Assembly (NCBI RefSeq): GCF_001634285.1
Contig: NZ_CP015438.1
Location: 306,501-370,500, forward strand
Direction of reading: 5' to 3'
DNA from: Anoxybacillus amylolyticus
GTDB taxonomy: Bacteria > Bacillota > Bacilli > Bacillales > Anoxybacillaceae
DNA length: 64,000 bases
Shown here piece after piece: positions 28,377 through 38,916 of this stretch. The notes under the pieces were generated by a model. It was given only the letters and a program-made list of their open reading frames with translations, was not told the DNA's origin and did no database searches. A program made the position numbers and the translations under genes. Each line of letters starts with the position of its first letter. The stretch's first letter is position 1.

Positions 28377-29021
28377 GTGAAATTTTTTATTGATACCGCC
28401 AATTTGGAAGAAATTAAAAAAGCGAATGAATTAGGAGTATTAGCGGGTGTGACGACAAACCCAAGCCTTGTAGCGAAAGAAAACGTGTCGTTTCACGATC
28501 GCCTTCGCGAAATTACGGAGATCGTATCCGGCTCTGTCAGTGCGGAAGTCATTTCTACTGATGCAGAAGGGATGATTAAAGAAGGAGAAGAACTAGCGAA
28601 AATCGCTCCAAACATTACGATTAAAGTGCCGATGACACCGGAAGGGTTAAAAGCGGTGAAAGTGTTCAGCGAAAAAGGAATTAAAACGAACGTAACGCTT
28701 ATTTTCAATGCGAACCAAGCGCTGCTAGCAGCCCGCGCAGGCGCGACGTATGTTTCTCCGTTCCTCGGTCGGTTAGACGACATCGGACATAACGGATTGG
28801 AACTCATCTCAACAATTGCCAACATTTTTGACATTCACGGCATTGAAACAGAAATTATAGCTGCATCCATCCGCCATCCATTGCATGTCACAGAGGCGGC
28901 GTTACGCGGAGCGCATATTGCGACCGTTCCTTACAAAGTATTAATCCAATTATGCCACCATCCGTTAACAGACCAAGGAATCGAAAAATTTTTAGCGGAT
29001 TGGAATAGCCAACAGCGATAA
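28377..29021 (+). CDS. tal: Transaldolase (TalC/YwjH type)
   Basis: A 214-residue small transaldolase of the pentose phosphate pathway. The Schiff-base lysine lies in [12 protein letters not shown], and the motif GVTTNPSLV is at the N-terminus. Its short length marks the fructose-6-phosphate-aldolase-like subfamily found in bacilli. I chose the GTG at 28377, preceded by AAGGAGGAG; an upstream extension to 28293 would run through the repeat element. Confidence 0.94.
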   Translation: MKFFIDTANLEEIKKANELGVLAGVTTNPSLVAKENVSFHDRLREITEIVSGSVSAEVISTDAEGMIKEGEELAKIAPNITIKVPMTPEGLKAVKVFSEKGIKTNVTLIFNANQALLAARAGATYVSPFLGRLDDIGHNGLELISTIANIFDIHGIETEIIAASIRHPLHVTEAALRGAHIATVPYKVLIQLCHHPLTDQGIEKFLADWNSQQR

Positions 29022-29105
29022 AAATCGACCATTTTTGTCTAAACTGTAACTGTTTCCTTATAAGTTGCGCAAACATCAGTCATCTTCGCTGGAAGGGAGA
29101 CTATA

Positions 29106-30392
29106 ATGGAAAAGTTAAAAATCATCGGCGGCGACCCATTAAACGGAACGGTGCGAATTAGCGGGGCGAAAAATAGCGCAGTCGCGCTCATCCCGGCAAC
29201 AATTCTTGCCGAATCGCCCGTAACGATTGAAGGCTTGCCGGATATTTCAGATGTTCGTGTATTAGGTGAGTTAATCGAAGAAATTGGCGGCACGTTTCAT
29301 TTTGATGGCAAGGAAGCAACGATTGACCCGACGAACATCGTGTCAATGCCTCTTCCAAACGGAAAAGTGAAAAAATTGCGCGCTTCTTATTATTTGATGG
29401 GGGCGATGATCGGACGGTTCCAAAAGGCAGTCATTGGGCTACCGGGCGGTTGCCACTTAGGGCCGCGCCCGATCGACCAACACATTAAAGGGTTTGAGGC
29501 GCTAGGGGTTAAGGTGACAAACGAACAAGGAGCGATTTATTTACGCGCCGATGAACTGCGCGGTGCACGCATTTACTTGGACGTGGTCAGCGTCGGGGCA
29601 ACGATTAATATTATGTTGGCGGCCGTTCGCGCCAAAGGGCGCACGATTATCGAAAACGCAGCGAAAGAACCGGAAATTATTGATGTTGCGACATTGTTAT
29701 CGAACATGGGCGCCAAAATTAAGGGGGCAGGGACGGATGTCATTCGCATTGACGGGGTGGACAAACTTTCCGGCTGCCGCCACTCGATTATTCCAGATCG
29801 AATTGAAGCGGGAACATTTATGATTGCCGCTGCGGCGATGGGAAAGGAAGTCATTGTCGACAATGTCATTCCGCAGCACGTAGAATCATTGACGGCGAAA
29901 CTGCGCGAGATGGGCGTGCACGTCGAAGCGAGCGATGACCAACTACTTGTGAAAAGCGTCCCATCGATGAAGGCGGTCGACGTCAAGACGCTTGTCTATC
30001 CAGGGTTTCCGACCGATCTCCAGCAGCCGTTTACGGCGTTGTTGACGAAAGCAAGTGGGACAAGCGTTGTCACGGATACGATTTATAGTGCTCGGTTTAA
30101 GCATATCGATGAATTGCGCCGCATGAATGCCAATATTAAAGTCGAAGGTCGTTCCGCGATTGTGACTGGACCTGTCCAGTTGCAAGGCGCAAAAGTGAAA
30201 GCGAGCGATTTACGAGCAGGCGCATCGCTTGTTATTGCAGGACTGATGGCGGAAGGGGTAACGGAAATTACCGGCCTTGAGCATATCGACCGCGGGTATA
30301 GCAACCTTGTCGAAAAGTTAGCGGGCTTAGGGGCAACGATTTGGCGCGAAAAAATGACCGATCAAGAAATTGAACAAATGCAAAATTCATAA
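29106..30392 (+). CDS. murAB: UDP-N-acetylglucosamine 1-carboxyvinyltransferase
   Basis: A 428-residue MurA-family enzyme that adds enolpyruvate to UDP-GlcNAc, the first step of peptidoglycan precursor synthesis. Lys in [10 protein letters not shown] and the phosphoenolpyruvate-binding Cys in [14 protein letters not shown] are present, so it should be fosfomycin-sensitive. Its position between tal and glpX corresponds to the second copy (murAB/murZ) of B. subtilis. GGAAGGGAG precedes the ATG. Confidence 0.94.
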   Translation: MEKLKIIGGDPLNGTVRISGAKNSAVALIPATILAESPVTIEGLPDISDVRVLGELIEEIGGTFHFDGKEATIDPTNIVSMPLPNGKVKKLRASYYLMGAMIGRFQKAVIGLPGGCHLGPRPIDQHIKGFEALGVKVTNEQGAIYLRADELRGARIYLDVVSVGATINIMLAAVRAKGRTIIENAAKEPEIIDVATLLSNMGAKIKGAGTDVIRIDGVDKLSGCRHSIIPDRIEAGTFMIAAAAMGKEVIVDNVIPQHVESLTAKLREMGVHVEASDDQLLVKSVPSMKAVDVKTLVYPGFPTDLQQPFTALLTKASGTSVVTDTIYSARFKHIDELRRMNANIKVEGRSAIVTGPVQLQGAKVKASDLRAGASLVIAGLMAEGVTEITGLEHIDRGYSNLVEKLAGLGATIWREKMTDQEIEQMQNS

Positions 30393-30420
30393 GCAACGAA
30401 GGGGAGAGGGAGAAGTTACG

Positions 30421-31386
30421 ATGGAAAGAAGTTTATCAATGGAGCTTGTTCGCGTCACCGAAGCAGCCGCGCTAGCAGCGGCGCGTTGGATGGGACGCGG
30501 CAAAAAAGACGAGGCAGATGAAGCAGCGACGTCTGCGATGCGAGATGTGTTCGATACGATCCCGATGAAAGGGACGGTCGTCATCGGTGAAGGGGAAATG
30601 GACGAGGCACCGATGTTATATATTGGCGAAAAGCTTGGAAACGGCTACGGTCCGCGTGTCGATGTAGCTGTCGATCCGTTAGAAGGGACGAACATCGTCG
30701 CGTCAGGAGGCTGGAACGCTCTAGCGGTAGTGGCGGTAGCGGATCACGGGAATTTGCTTCATGCCCCCGATATGTACATGGACAAAATCGCAGTTGGACG
30801 GGAAGCGGTCGGCATGATCGACATTAACGCACCGATTATCGACAATTTGAAAGCGATTGCGAAAGCGAAAAATAAAGATGTCGAAGATGTGGTGGCGATT
30901 GTGTTAAACCGACCGCGCCATGAACGAATTATCGCCGAGTTGCGCGAAGCAGGGGCACGCATTAAACTCATTAACGATGGTGATGTCGCCGCAGCGATTA
31001 ATACCGCATTTGACCATACAGGCGTCGACATTTTATTTGGTTCTGGTGGAGCGCCAGAGGGCGTGTTGGCAGCAGTGGCGCTTAAATGCTTAGGTGGAGA
31101 AATTCAAGGAAAGCTGCTTCCGCAAAACGATGCTGAACTTGAACGTTGCAAAAAAATGGGTCTTGACGTCAACAAAGTGTTGCGTATGGAAGATTTAGTG
31201 AAAGGTGACGATGCAATTTTTGCAGCTACAGGAGTGACCGATGGCGAATTGTTGCGCGGCGTTCAGTTTAAAGGCTCTTACGGGGAGACGCATTCGGTCG
31301 TGATGCGTGCTAAATCGGGAACGGTTCGTTTTATCGATGGGCGTCATAGCTTGAAGAAAAAACCGCATTTAGTCATTAAGCCATAA
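30421..31386 (+). CDS. glpX: Class II fructose-1,6-bisphosphatase
   Basis: A 321-residue GlpX-type phosphatase that dephosphorylates fructose-1,6-bisphosphate in gluconeogenesis. Metal-binding motifs are [12 protein letters not shown] and [19 protein letters not shown] lies further on. The ATG at 30421 follows GGGGAGAGGGAG and gives the family N-terminus ([17 protein letters not shown]). It starts 28 bases after murAB and ends at a strong terminator. Confidence 0.94.
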   Translation: MERSLSMELVRVTEAAALAAARWMGRGKKDEADEAATSAMRDVFDTIPMKGTVVIGEGEMDEAPMLYIGEKLGNGYGPRVDVAVDPLEGTNIVASGGWNALAVVAVADHGNLLHAPDMYMDKIAVGREAVGMIDINAPIIDNLKAIAKAKNKDVEDVVAIVLNRPRHERIIAELREAGARIKLINDGDVAAAINTAFDHTGVDILFGSGGAPEGVLAAVALKCLGGEIQGKLLPQNDAELERCKKMGLDVNKVLRMEDLVKGDDAIFAATGVTDGELLRGVQFKGSYGETHSVVMRAKSGTVRFIDGRHSLKKKPHLVIKP

Positions 31387-31390
31387 ACCG

Positions 31391-31431
31391 ACAAGCGAGG
31401 GCTGCTTCCTCCATCGCCCTCGCTTGTTTTT
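31391..31431 (+). terminator. Rho-independent terminator after glpX
   Basis: A perfect 12-bp stem ACAAGCGAGGGC / GCCCTCGCTTGT (31391-31402, 31416-31427) with five T residues. Confidence 0.92.
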
Positions 31432-31471
31432 AGCTTTTTCGACTATTTAGTAGAATCCGAAAAAAAATATA

Positions 31472-31501
31472 TTGATTAAAAAATAAGAAAAAGGGTAAAA
31501 T
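31472..31501 (+). promoter_or_regulatory. Promoter and long leader of rho
   Basis: TTGATT (31472-31477), 18 bases, TAAAAT (31496-31501). This leaves a leader of about 140 bases before rho, containing a small GTGCGCAC palindrome and a pyrimidine-rich stretch (31566-31600). The leader could support the Rho autoregulation known from other bacteria. Confidence 0.5.
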
Positions 31502-31647
31502 AATCGTGCTGTGTGCGCACAAAATAAGCTCTGCGATTTGTTACTTCTTAAAAATGAGTAAACCTTCATGTTCTTCTTTATCCCATCATTTCATGCGATC
31601 CATTTGGTAGACATGGGACAGAAAAATAGTAAAAGTGTGGTGTTGAA

Positions 31648-32919
31648 ATGGAATTAACGATTTCCGTATTAGAAAATATGAAACTAAAAGAGTTGTACGA
31701 GCTTGCTCGGCAATATAAAATTTCGTATTACAGCAAACTAACGAAAAAAGAGCTTATTTTCGCGATTTTAAAAGCACGGGCAGAACAAGATGGACTCATG
31801 TTTATGGAAGGCGTCCTCGAAATTATCCAATCGGAAGGGTTCGGTTTTTTACGTCCAATTAACTACTCGCCAAGCACGGAAGATATTTATATTTCCGCTT
31901 CCCAAATTCGCCGCTTTGATTTGCGCAACGGCGATAAAGTATCGGGAAAAGTGCGTCCTCCGAAAGAAAACGAGCGTTATTATGGCTTATTGCACGTGGA
32001 AGCAGTGAACGGAGAAGACCCGGAAATTGCGAAAGAACGTGTGCATTTCCCAGCGTTGACCCCGCTTTATCCGAGCCGGCAAATGAAGCTAGAAACGACA
32101 CCGGATAAATTATCGACGCGCATTATTGATTTAATTGCCCCAGTTGGGTTTGGGCAGCGCGGCTTAATTGTCGCACCGCCAAAAGCGGGAAAGACGATGC
32201 TGTTAAAAGAAATTGCCAATAGCATTACGACGAACCATCCAGATGTAGAACTTATTGTGCTATTAATTGACGAACGTCCGGAGGAAGTGACGGATATTGA
32301 ACGTTCCGTCAACGGTGATGTCGTCAGCTCTACGTTTGACGAAGTGCCGGAAAACCATATTAAAGTGGCGGAGCTTGTGTTAGAGCGGGCGATGCGCCTT
32401 GTGGAGCATAAGCGCGATGTCGTTATTTTAATGGACAGCATTACGCGCTTAGCGCGTGCATATAACTTAGTCATTCCACCGAGCGGCCGTACTCTTTCCG
32501 GAGGGATTGACCCAGCTGCGTTTCACCGTCCGAAACGGTTTTTCGGTGCTGCGCGCAATATTGAAGAAGGCGGCAGCTTAACGATTTTAGCGACCGCGCT
32601 TGTCGATACAGGCTCGCGTATGGACGATGTCATTTACGAGGAATTTAAAGGAACGGGCAACATGGAGTTGCACCTCGACCGTTCGCTCGCGGAACGGCGC
32701 ATTTTCCCAGCCATCGATATTCGCCGCTCTGGTACACGTAAAGAAGAGTTGCTTATTCCCCGTGAACATTTGGAAAAATTATGGGCGATTCGCAAAACGA
32801 TGTCTGATACCCCAGACTTTATCGACCGCTTTTTAAACAAACTGCGCCAAACAAAATCAAACGAAGAATTTTTTGCGATGTTGGATGAGGAATGGAAAAG
32901 TATGGGGAATAGAAAATAA
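31648..32919 (+). CDS. rho: Transcription termination factor Rho
   Basis: A 423-residue hexameric RNA-dependent ATPase that ends transcription. The N-terminal Rho-N helical and cold-shock RNA-binding domains (residues ~1-125, with GFGFLRP) are followed by the RecA-like motor with P-loop [12 protein letters not shown], Walker [17 protein letters not shown] and the R-loop region. There is no large insertion, as in bacilli. The start ATG has only a weak Shine-Dalgarno (GTGGTG). Confidence 0.97.
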   Translation: MELTISVLENMKLKELYELARQYKISYYSKLTKKELIFAILKARAEQDGLMFMEGVLEIIQSEGFGFLRPINYSPSTEDIYISASQIRRFDLRNGDKVSGKVRPPKENERYYGLLHVEAVNGEDPEIAKERVHFPALTPLYPSRQMKLETTPDKLSTRIIDLIAPVGFGQRGLIVAPPKAGKTMLLKEIANSITTNHPDVELIVLLIDERPEEVTDIERSVNGDVVSSTFDEVPENHIKVAELVLERAMRLVEHKRDVVILMDSITRLARAYNLVIPPSGRTLSGGIDPAAFHRPKRFFGAARNIEEGGSLTILATALVDTGSRMDDVIYEEFKGTGNMELHLDRSLAERRIFPAIDIRRSGTRKEELLIPREHLEKLWAIRKTMSDTPDFIDRFLNKLRQTKSNEEFFAMLDEEWKSMGNRK

Positions 32920-32923
32920 CTAG

Positions 32924-32952
32924 TTGCAAAACCCCCTTGCCCTTGTTATAAT
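32924..32952 (+). promoter_or_regulatory. Strong sigma-A promoter of rpmE
   Basis: TTGCAA (32924-32929), exactly 17 bases, perfect TATAAT (32947-32952). It starts four bases after the rho stop codon. Confidence 0.8.
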
Positions 32953-32958
32953 TTTGTC

Positions 32959-33035
32959 ATGTGTGTTTAAACGATGAAGCTACTCACAACGATAGAAAAA
33001 CTCTGTTTCGAAACGATTCAGGGCGGAAGGAGATG
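32959..33035 (+). promoter_or_regulatory. rpmE 5' leader, possible L31 autoregulatory leader
   Basis: The ~84-base untranslated region can fold (for example AACTCTGTTTCG with CGAAACGATT-type pairing) and ends in the Shine-Dalgarno GGAAGGAG. Structured L31 leaders are described in Firmicutes, but I cannot confirm the consensus fold by eye. Confidence 0.25.
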
Positions 33036-33042
33036 AAAGAGA

Positions 33043-33243
33043 ATGAAAGCAGGAATTCATCCAGCGTACAAAAAAGTAATCGTAAAATGTGCTTGTGGAA
33101 ACGAGTTCGAAAGCGGCTCTGTGAAAAACGAAGTGCGCGTAGAGATTTGCTCGGAGTGCCATCCATTCTACACAGGACGTCAAAAATTCGCTTCTGCGGC
33201 AGGACGTGTTGATAAATTCAACAAAAAATATGGCCTTAAGTAA
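33043..33243 (+). CDS. rpmE: 50S ribosomal protein L31
   Basis: A 66-residue L31 of the zinc-binding (C+) type: Cys residues in VKCACGNEF and ICSECHPF form the CxC...CxxC site. The C-terminal basic tail ends [21 protein letters not shown] precedes the ATG by 9 bases. It has its own promoter and terminator. Confidence 0.97.
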   Translation: MKAGIHPAYKKVIVKCACGNEFESGSVKNEVRVEICSECHPFYTGRQKFASAAGRVDKFNKKYGLK

Positions 33244-33244
33244 G

Positions 33245-33284
33245 AAAAAACAGGCAAGCGAACATGTTCCCTTGCCTGTTTTTT
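33245..33284 (+). terminator. Rho-independent terminator after rpmE
   Basis: A perfect 14-bp stem A6-CAGGCAAG / CTTGCCTG-T6 (33245-33258, 33271-33284) whose 3' arm is itself the T-run. Confidence 0.9.
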
Positions 33285-33359
33285 CACTGTTTATGAATAT
33301 AACGTCCATTGGGACGATGTGCTTTTCATGGAATGTTGGGAAGAAAGGGGACGCCCTCG

Positions 33360-33980
33360 ATGTATGTGATGACACAATCAGGTTGGCTAGAAGTGATTTG
33401 CGGAAGCATGTTTTCCGGCAAATCGGAAGAACTCATTCGCCGTGTGCGCCGTGCTACGTTTGCAAAGCAAGAGGTGAAAGTATTTAAACCGGCAATCGAT
33501 AACCGGTATAGCGAGGAAGCGGTCGTTTCCCATAACGGGACGTCTATTATTGCCATTCCGGTGCATTCGGCGAAAGAAATTTTTACGTACATATCGGAAC
33601 AAACCGATGTTATTGCGATCGACGAAGTCCAATTCTTTGATGAACAAATTGTTGATGTCGTACAAACGTTAGCTGATCGCGGCTATCGCGTCATTGTGGC
33701 CGGACTCGACCAAGATTTTCGCGGGGAGCCGTTCGGACCGGTGCCAACGTTAATGGCGATTGCCGAATCGGTGACGAAATTGCAAGCGGTGTGCACGGTG
33801 TGCGGTTCGCCGGCAAGCCGCACGCAACGGTTAATTAACGGCCAGCCAGCTTCTTATCATGATCCGATTATTTTAGTTGGCGCAAGTGAATCGTATGAAC
33901 CGCGTTGCCGCCATCACCACGAAGTGCCAGATAAACCAACCGAACACTACCTTCAGAAAAACGGACAAACGACTTGCTAA
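33360..33980 (+). CDS. tdk: Thymidine kinase
   Basis: A 206-residue type II thymidine kinase of the salvage pathway. The P-loop is [12 protein letters not shown], the Walker B-like DEVQFFD follows, and the zinc site consists of CTVCG and the C-terminal CRHHHEV. The ATG at 33360 is preceded by AAAGGGG; the longer frame from 33309 lacks a ribosome-binding site. No clear terminator follows. Confidence 0.94.
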   Translation: MYVMTQSGWLEVICGSMFSGKSEELIRRVRRATFAKQEVKVFKPAIDNRYSEEAVVSHNGTSIIAIPVHSAKEIFTYISEQTDVIAIDEVQFFDEQIVDVVQTLADRGYRVIVAGLDQDFRGEPFGPVPTLMAIAESVTKLQAVCTVCGSPASRTQRLINGQPASYHDPIILVGASESYEPRCRHHHEVPDKPTEHYLQKNGQTTC

Positions 33981-34125
33981 TGGCACGTATCAAGTGAAAA
34001 TGTTCAACTTTCAAAGCGCACTTATATAGCTGTTCAGTTTTTGTCATGCGCAAAAATAACTGTCATATTCTTCTCCCAATATTTTTTTGCCTCACGGGAA
34101 AACTAGCAACAAGGAGGCGATTAAC

Positions 34126-34560
34126 ATGAAGCGCTTATTGCTAGTTTTTCCTTTATTTCTTGCTGCATGTACATTAAACCCGACCGATTCGCAATACCAT
34201 GCGCAAAACGAAGACCGTAACGGAAGAAAGCTAATGACAGCAAACGAAGCGCGTCCGAACGTCGACCGCATCTATAATCATTTCGACGATCCAGAGAAGA
34301 CAAATCAAAACCCAAATTTCATTAGTTTAACGGACGGCAGCGCAAACGACCGCGCTATAGTGCAAAAAGCGGTGCAAGTTGTCGGGCAATATAAAAACTA
34401 TCGTGCCCAATCAGTGTGGATGAACGGAAGCGACATGTGGGTGACCGTCGATGCCCCAGAGAATCGCTCGCACCACCAAAGACAAACCGACCGAACGAAG
34501 CTGTACGAACTGCTGGTGAAAGCCATCCCGACGTACAACATTCACGTCCGCCTCGATTAA
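34126..34560 (+). CDS. Putative lipoprotein
   Basis: A 144-residue secreted protein with a lipobox: MKRLLLVFPLFLAAC places Cys15 directly after LAA, so it should be lipid-anchored on the outer face of the membrane. The mature part is polar (many Asn, Asp, Arg) with a compact C-terminal region (AVQVVGQYKNYRAQSVWMNG and YELLVKAIPTYNIHVRLD) that has the feel of YhcN/YlaJ sporulation lipoproteins; I cannot confirm this. AAGGAGG precedes ATG 34126. Monogenic, with its own terminator. Confidence 0.75.
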   Translation: MKRLLLVFPLFLAACTLNPTDSQYHAQNEDRNGRKLMTANEARPNVDRIYNHFDDPEKTNQNPNFISLTDGSANDRAIVQKAVQVVGQYKNYRAQSVWMNGSDMWVTVDAPENRSHHQRQTDRTKLYELLVKAIPTYNIHVRLD

Positions 34561-34562
34561 TC

Positions 34563-34586
34563 ACGCCCTAAAAGGGGCGTTTTTTA
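34563..34586 (+). terminator. Terminator after the lipoprotein gene
   Basis: ACGCCC / GGGCGT (34563-34568, 34575-34580) with an additional wobble pair and a six-T run. Confidence 0.8.
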
Positions 34587-34599
34587 TTTTGCAACAAAA

Positions 34600-34628
34600 T
34601 AGACAAAAAATTTCTTAATAGTTATACA
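34600..34628 (+). promoter_or_regulatory. Sigma-A promoter of the Fe-ADH/two-component operon
   Basis: TAGACA (34600-34605), 17 bases, TATACA (34623-34628). No -24/-12 element is seen here, so the regulator operon appears to be vegetatively transcribed. Confidence 0.5.
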
Positions 34629-34661
34629 ATAAAAGAAAGATTATGAGTAAGGAGCGCATGT

Positions 34662-35810
34662 ATGAACATTCATAAATTTGTCATGCCGGAAGTAATTTTT
34701 GGAAAAAGTTCGATTCAACAAGTCGGGGAAAGTTGTTTACGGCTTGGCGCAACGAACGTACTTATCGTCAGCGACCCTGGCGTCATCGCCGCTGGTTGGC
34801 TTGATGTAATCGTGAAAAGCTGTCAACAAGCGGGACTACATTATACGACATTTTATGACGTTACGATTAACCCAAAAGATAGCGAAGTAGAAAAAGGATG
34901 CTGTGTGTATATCGAAAATGAATGTGATGCAATTATTGGAGTCGGTGGAGGAAGTCCGATTGATGTTGCGAAAGCGATAGCCATTTTAGCGACTAATGGA
35001 GGACAAATTCGTGACTATGAAGGGGTAGATAAAATTCACCATCCGCTCCCGCCACAAGTGATGGTTTCGACAACGGCAGGCTCAGGGTCAGAAGTGTCGC
35101 AATTTTCCGTGATCGTCGATACGAAGGAGAAAAAAAAGATGACGATCGTTTCTCGCTCGCTTATTCCTGATATTGCGATCATTGACCCGGAAACGTTATC
35201 GACAAAAAGCGCCCATTTAACGGCTTCGACAGGGCTTGACGTATTAACGCACGGCATTGAAGCGTACGTCAGCTTAGCGGCAACACCGTTAACAGACGTA
35301 CAAGCGAAAAACGCTATTTCCCTCGTTGCACAATATTTACGTCCTTCCGTAGCTTCCAAAATGAACGAAGAAGCGAAAACGAATATGGCGATGGCTAGTT
35401 TACAGGCAGGCTTAGCTTTTTCCAACGCCATTTTAGGGGCAGTTCACGCGATGTCCCACGCCGTAGGTGGAAAATATAACCTTCTCCACGGAGATGTGAA
35501 TTCGATTTTGCTGCCGCACGTCATGGAATACAACTTATTAGCTAACCCGAAAAAATTTGCCGATATCGCCCTTTTCCTTGGCGTCGATACTCGCGGACTT
35601 TCCGCAATGGAAGCTGGAAAAAAAGCAATCGACTATGTTAAGCAGCTCGCAATCGACATCGGAGCGCCTCAGCGGTTAGCCGATATCGGGGTGGAAAAAG
35701 ACGAGCTACAGAAAATGAGCGTTGTTGCGTTTCATGATGCGTGCATGATTACAAATCCACGGGATGTGACCGTCGAAGACATTCAGGAACTATTTAGAAA
35801 GGCATGGTAA
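34662..35810 (+). CDS. Iron-containing alcohol dehydrogenase
   Basis: A 382-residue group III alcohol dehydrogenase. The NAD-binding GVGGGSPIDVAKAI is followed by the four metal ligands Asp193, His197 (GLDVLTHGIEAY), His262 and His276 (VHAMSHAVGG, LLHGD). Members oxidise primary alcohols or diols to aldehydes, or run in reverse. It is the first gene of an operon with a histidine kinase and a sigma-54 activator, and a second ADH and an aldehyde dehydrogenase lie just beyond. The substrate (ethanol, butanol, diol or other) cannot be read from the sequence. Confidence 0.9.
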   Translation: MNIHKFVMPEVIFGKSSIQQVGESCLRLGATNVLIVSDPGVIAAGWLDVIVKSCQQAGLHYTTFYDVTINPKDSEVEKGCCVYIENECDAIIGVGGGSPIDVAKAIAILATNGGQIRDYEGVDKIHHPLPPQVMVSTTAGSGSEVSQFSVIVDTKEKKKMTIVSRSLIPDIAIIDPETLSTKSAHLTASTGLDVLTHGIEAYVSLAATPLTDVQAKNAISLVAQYLRPSVASKMNEEAKTNMAMASLQAGLAFSNAILGAVHAMSHAVGGKYNLLHGDVNSILLPHVMEYNLLANPKKFADIALFLGVDTRGLSAMEAGKKAIDYVKQLAIDIGAPQRLADIGVEKDELQKMSVVAFHDACMITNPRDVTVEDIQELFRKAW

Positions 35811-35814
35811 AACG

Positions 35815-37458
35815 ATGAACGAGCGGCAACAACTGATCACCATGTTAACCGGTGTACAATCTTCCAAACGAAGCTATTATACGGAATTAAAAAAAATGGT
35901 CGGCGAATTAAAAAAGAAAAATATGCAGCTAGAAATTATTAACGATATCACGAAAAGCTTCAATATCAATATGTCGATGGATGAAATGCTCAAAAACACG
36001 TTCGACAAACTAAAAGAAATTTTTCCGCTTGCAAGAATAAGTTTATCGCTATACGAACAAGAGCAGCTTATTTTAACAAACGTCTATCCAACACATGCCC
36101 TTTACTTTCCTATAGGATTTGCGCTGCCGAAAGAACGTTCGCTATATTGGAAAGCGATTCAATCGCTTGAAAAAATTTTTTATGAGGTAAAAAAAGAACC
36201 GGTATTTATTGAAACAAGCGTGTACGAAGCGTTAGGTATTCAAAGTGTACTACTTATTCCGCTCATGCGTAAAACCCAAGTGATCGGCGTCTTAAGCATC
36301 GGAAGCAAAGAAGTCGTTGCATACGACGAAGCAGACCTTTCTTTTTTTCAACAGTTTGGCGACCAACTAGCCGTTTGTATCGAGAATGCCCGCCTTTACA
36401 ATGAAGTATTAACGAGCAAAAAAGAATGGGAAGAAACGTTTCGCGCCGTTTCCGAAATGATTTTCGTCGTTGACTTAGACGGAAATATTTTGCGGTACAA
36501 CGACGCGGTCAAAACGTTTTTTTCTGACGTACAACAAACAAACATTTATGAGCTGCTAGAACTTGAACCAAGCGAGAATCCAATCATTGAAAATATCGAA
36601 ACGAAAAAACCAGTGCACCGACACTTGCGTATTCAACAACGCGTTTGCGAGTTGCACTCGTACCCTGTATGGAACGAACAGCAAAAAATGTATGCGGTCA
36701 TTATGTATATTAATGACATCACCGAAAAGCTACAAATCGAAGCCCAGCTCGTTCAATCTGGGAAGCTTGCCGCCATTGGGGAAATGGCGGCAGGCATTGC
36801 GCACGAACTGAACAATCCGCTCACGGCGATTCTTGGGAACGCTCAGCTGTTGTTGCGGTCAATGAAAGACGAGCGCTCCTACAAGTTATTATCCGACATT
36901 TATTCATGCGGAAAGCGGTGCAAAACGATCATTCAAAATTTATTGACGTTCTCGCGACAAGATGAATATATGTTTGCAGAATGCTCCATTAACGAGGCGG
37001 TCGAGCAAGTATTAGGGCTCATCGGCGATCAAATTCAAAAACAGAATATCACGATTCAAAAGCAACTAGATGATTCGCTCGAATTAATCGAAGGAAACAT
37101 TCAACAAATCGGACAAATTATTTTAAACTTTTTAATTAACGCAAAAGATGCGCTTGAAGAAATAGAGGACGAAAAGAAAACGATTACTATCGAAACGAAG
37201 CTAGTCACAGAGGCAGAAAAACGATGGGTTATTTTAAGCGTTAAAGACAACGGAAAAGGAATTAGCGAACAGCACTTGCAAGAAATTTTCCATCCGTTTT
37301 TCACGACAAAGCGACCGGGAAAAGGAACAGGACTTGGATTGTCTGTCAGTTTAGGAATCGCGCAAGCACACGGCGGCACGATTGAAGTCAGTAGCGAGCT
37401 CGGCAAAGGGAGCGAATTTCGGTTAAAATTACCGGCAAAAGAGGAAAGGGGAGGTTAG
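35815..37458 (+). CDS. Cytosolic sensor histidine kinase (GAF-PAS-HisKA)
   Basis: A 547-residue kinase without membrane helices. Order: N-terminal coiled coil (~15-45), GAF domain (~45-200, ending LAVCIENARLYNEV), PAS domain (~205-300), HisKA with phospho-His in GIAHELNNPLTAILGN (~331), and HATPase with N, G1 and G2 boxes (NFLINAKDALEE, DNGKGI, GTGLGLS). It likely senses a cytosolic signal such as an aldehyde, alcohol or redox cue and phosphorylates the response regulator encoded next. It starts four bases after the Fe-ADH stop and abuts the regulator gene (stop at 37458, ATG at 37459). Confidence 0.9.
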   Translation: MNERQQLITMLTGVQSSKRSYYTELKKMVGELKKKNMQLEIINDITKSFNINMSMDEMLKNTFDKLKEIFPLARISLSLYEQEQLILTNVYPTHALYFPIGFALPKERSLYWKAIQSLEKIFYEVKKEPVFIETSVYEALGIQSVLLIPLMRKTQVIGVLSIGSKEVVAYDEADLSFFQQFGDQLAVCIENARLYNEVLTSKKEWEETFRAVSEMIFVVDLDGNILRYNDAVKTFFSDVQQTNIYELLELEPSENPIIENIETKKPVHRHLRIQQRVCELHSYPVWNEQQKMYAVIMYINDITEKLQIEAQLVQSGKLAAIGEMAAGIAHELNNPLTAILGNAQLLLRSMKDERSYKLLSDIYSCGKRCKTIIQNLLTFSRQDEYMFAECSINEAVEQVLGLIGDQIQKQNITIQKQLDDSLELIEGNIQQIGQIILNFLINAKDALEEIEDEKKTITIETKLVTEAEKRWVILSVKDNGKGISEQHLQEIFHPFFTTKRPGKGTGLGLSVSLGIAQAHGGTIEVSSELGKGSEFRLKLPAKEERGG

Positions 37459-38898
37459 ATGCGTCATATTTTAGTCGTCGACGACGAACGCGAAGTTGGC
37501 ACATTTTTTCGCCACTTACTAGAAGAAAAAGGATATCACGTGACACTTGGGTTTAGTGGGCAAGATTTTTTCCAACTCATTCGCCAGCATCGCTTTGATT
37601 TGGCGTTGATTGATGTGAAGTTGCCGGATACGAACGGGTTAGATTTGTTAAAACAGCTAAAGCTTTCGCTTCCTGCTTGTAAGGTGGTGGTGATGACAGG
37701 CTACAGTACGGTAAAAACGGCGGTAGAAGCGATTAAATACGGGGCGAACGACTATGTTGAAAAACCATTTGATGACATCGACCAACTAGAGCAACTGATT
37801 GACGGACTGTTGCATAGCGGCGCTACGTCTGCCCAAAATGACATGTACAAGCTAGCCGAAACGCTTGGGTTCATGGTCGGGACAAATAAAGAAATGAATG
37901 ACTTGTTAAAGCTTGCCTACAAAATTGCGAAAAAAAACGTGAACGTGCTCATTGAAGGGGAAACAGGAACAGGGAAAGAGGTACTTGCCCATTTTATTCA
38001 TAGCGCGAGCATGCGCTACGACCAGCCGTTTATCGGCATCAATTGCGGTGCCGTTTCGGAAACGTTGTTGGAAAGCGAATTGTTCGGTCATGAAAAAGGG
38101 GCGTTTACTGGGGCGATAAAAGAAAAAAAAGGCATGTTCGAAATCGCCAATCGCGGCACGCTGTTTTTGGATGAAATTGGCGAAGCGACGCTAGCAACGC
38201 AAGTGAAATTGTTGCGCGTGCTAGAAACAGGGGAGTATATTCGCGTTGGCGGCGAAGCGATACGAAAAACGAATACGCGCATCATTGCCGCATCGCATGT
38301 GAATTTGGCAAAAGCGGTAGAAGAGAAAACGTTTCGCGAAGATTTGCTTTATCGGCTAGATGTCGTAAAACTAACGATTCCACCACTTCGTGAGCGGCTG
38401 GGAGACTTGCCGCTGCTTGTCGATTATTTCTTAAAAAAGTTGCATTCGCCACTATCGTTTTCGGAAGAAAGTCTTGCTTATATGAGCCAATACCATTGGC
38501 CAGGCAATGTCCGCGAATTGTTTAACGTCGTCAAACGCGCAGTAACATTGGCAGAAGGGGAAACAGCAGTGATTACCCCACCATACCTTCCGGAAAAACT
38601 GAAACCTTCGCACACTTCGATGCCAACGGTAGCAAAAAAGACGAGCGACACCGATTTGGAGACGTATTTGCATGAATGGACAAACGATGTTTTATCGTTA
38701 TGGAAAAAAAATGAGCCTATTGATTTAGAATATGTCCTGTCGTTAGTAAAAGAGCTTGAAACAACCATCGGACGTTCGTTTGTTATGAAAACGTTAAAAG
38801 AAACGATTGGCAATCGAAAAGAAACAGCCGAACGGCTCAACATTACCGTGCGCAAATTGAGGTATTTACTAAAAGAAAAAGGAGCTGACCAAAAATAA
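37459..38898 (+). CDS. Sigma-54-dependent response regulator (NtrC family)
   Basis: A 479-residue activator: receiver domain with Asp52 (LIDVKLPDTNG), AAA+ domain with P-loop GETGTGKEVLA (~165-175), GAFTGA loop (~214-219) contacting sigma-54, Walker B GTLFLDEIGE, and a Fis-type helix-turn-helix at the C-terminus (GNRKETAERLNITVRKLRYL). The intact GAFTGA means it should activate a -24/-12 promoter; a good one lies ahead of adhT. It is the third gene of the Fe-ADH operon. There is a ~60-residue linker between the AAA+ and DNA-binding domains. Confidence 0.93.
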   Translation: MRHILVVDDEREVGTFFRHLLEEKGYHVTLGFSGQDFFQLIRQHRFDLALIDVKLPDTNGLDLLKQLKLSLPACKVVVMTGYSTVKTAVEAIKYGANDYVEKPFDDIDQLEQLIDGLLHSGATSAQNDMYKLAETLGFMVGTNKEMNDLLKLAYKIAKKNVNVLIEGETGTGKEVLAHFIHSASMRYDQPFIGINCGAVSETLLESELFGHEKGAFTGAIKEKKGMFEIANRGTLFLDEIGEATLATQVKLLRVLETGEYIRVGGEAIRKTNTRIIAASHVNLAKAVEEKTFREDLLYRLDVVKLTIPPLRERLGDLPLLVDYFLKKLHSPLSFSEESLAYMSQYHWPGNVRELFNVVKRAVTLAEGETAVITPPYLPEKLKPSHTSMPTVAKKTSDTDLETYLHEWTNDVLSLWKKNEPIDLEYVLSLVKELETTIGRSFVMKTLKETIGNRKETAERLNITVRKLRYLLKEKGADQK

Positions 38899-38916
38899 GG
38901 TCAGCCCTTTCGTTTT
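38884..38916. terminator. Bidirectional terminator (regulator / aldehyde dehydrogenase)
   Basis: A 7-bp stem GCTGACC / GGTCAGC (38884-38890, 38899-38905) overlaps the regulator stop and is followed by CCTTTCGTTTT. The minus strand has CTCCTTTTTC, so both convergent genes could use it. Confidence 0.65.
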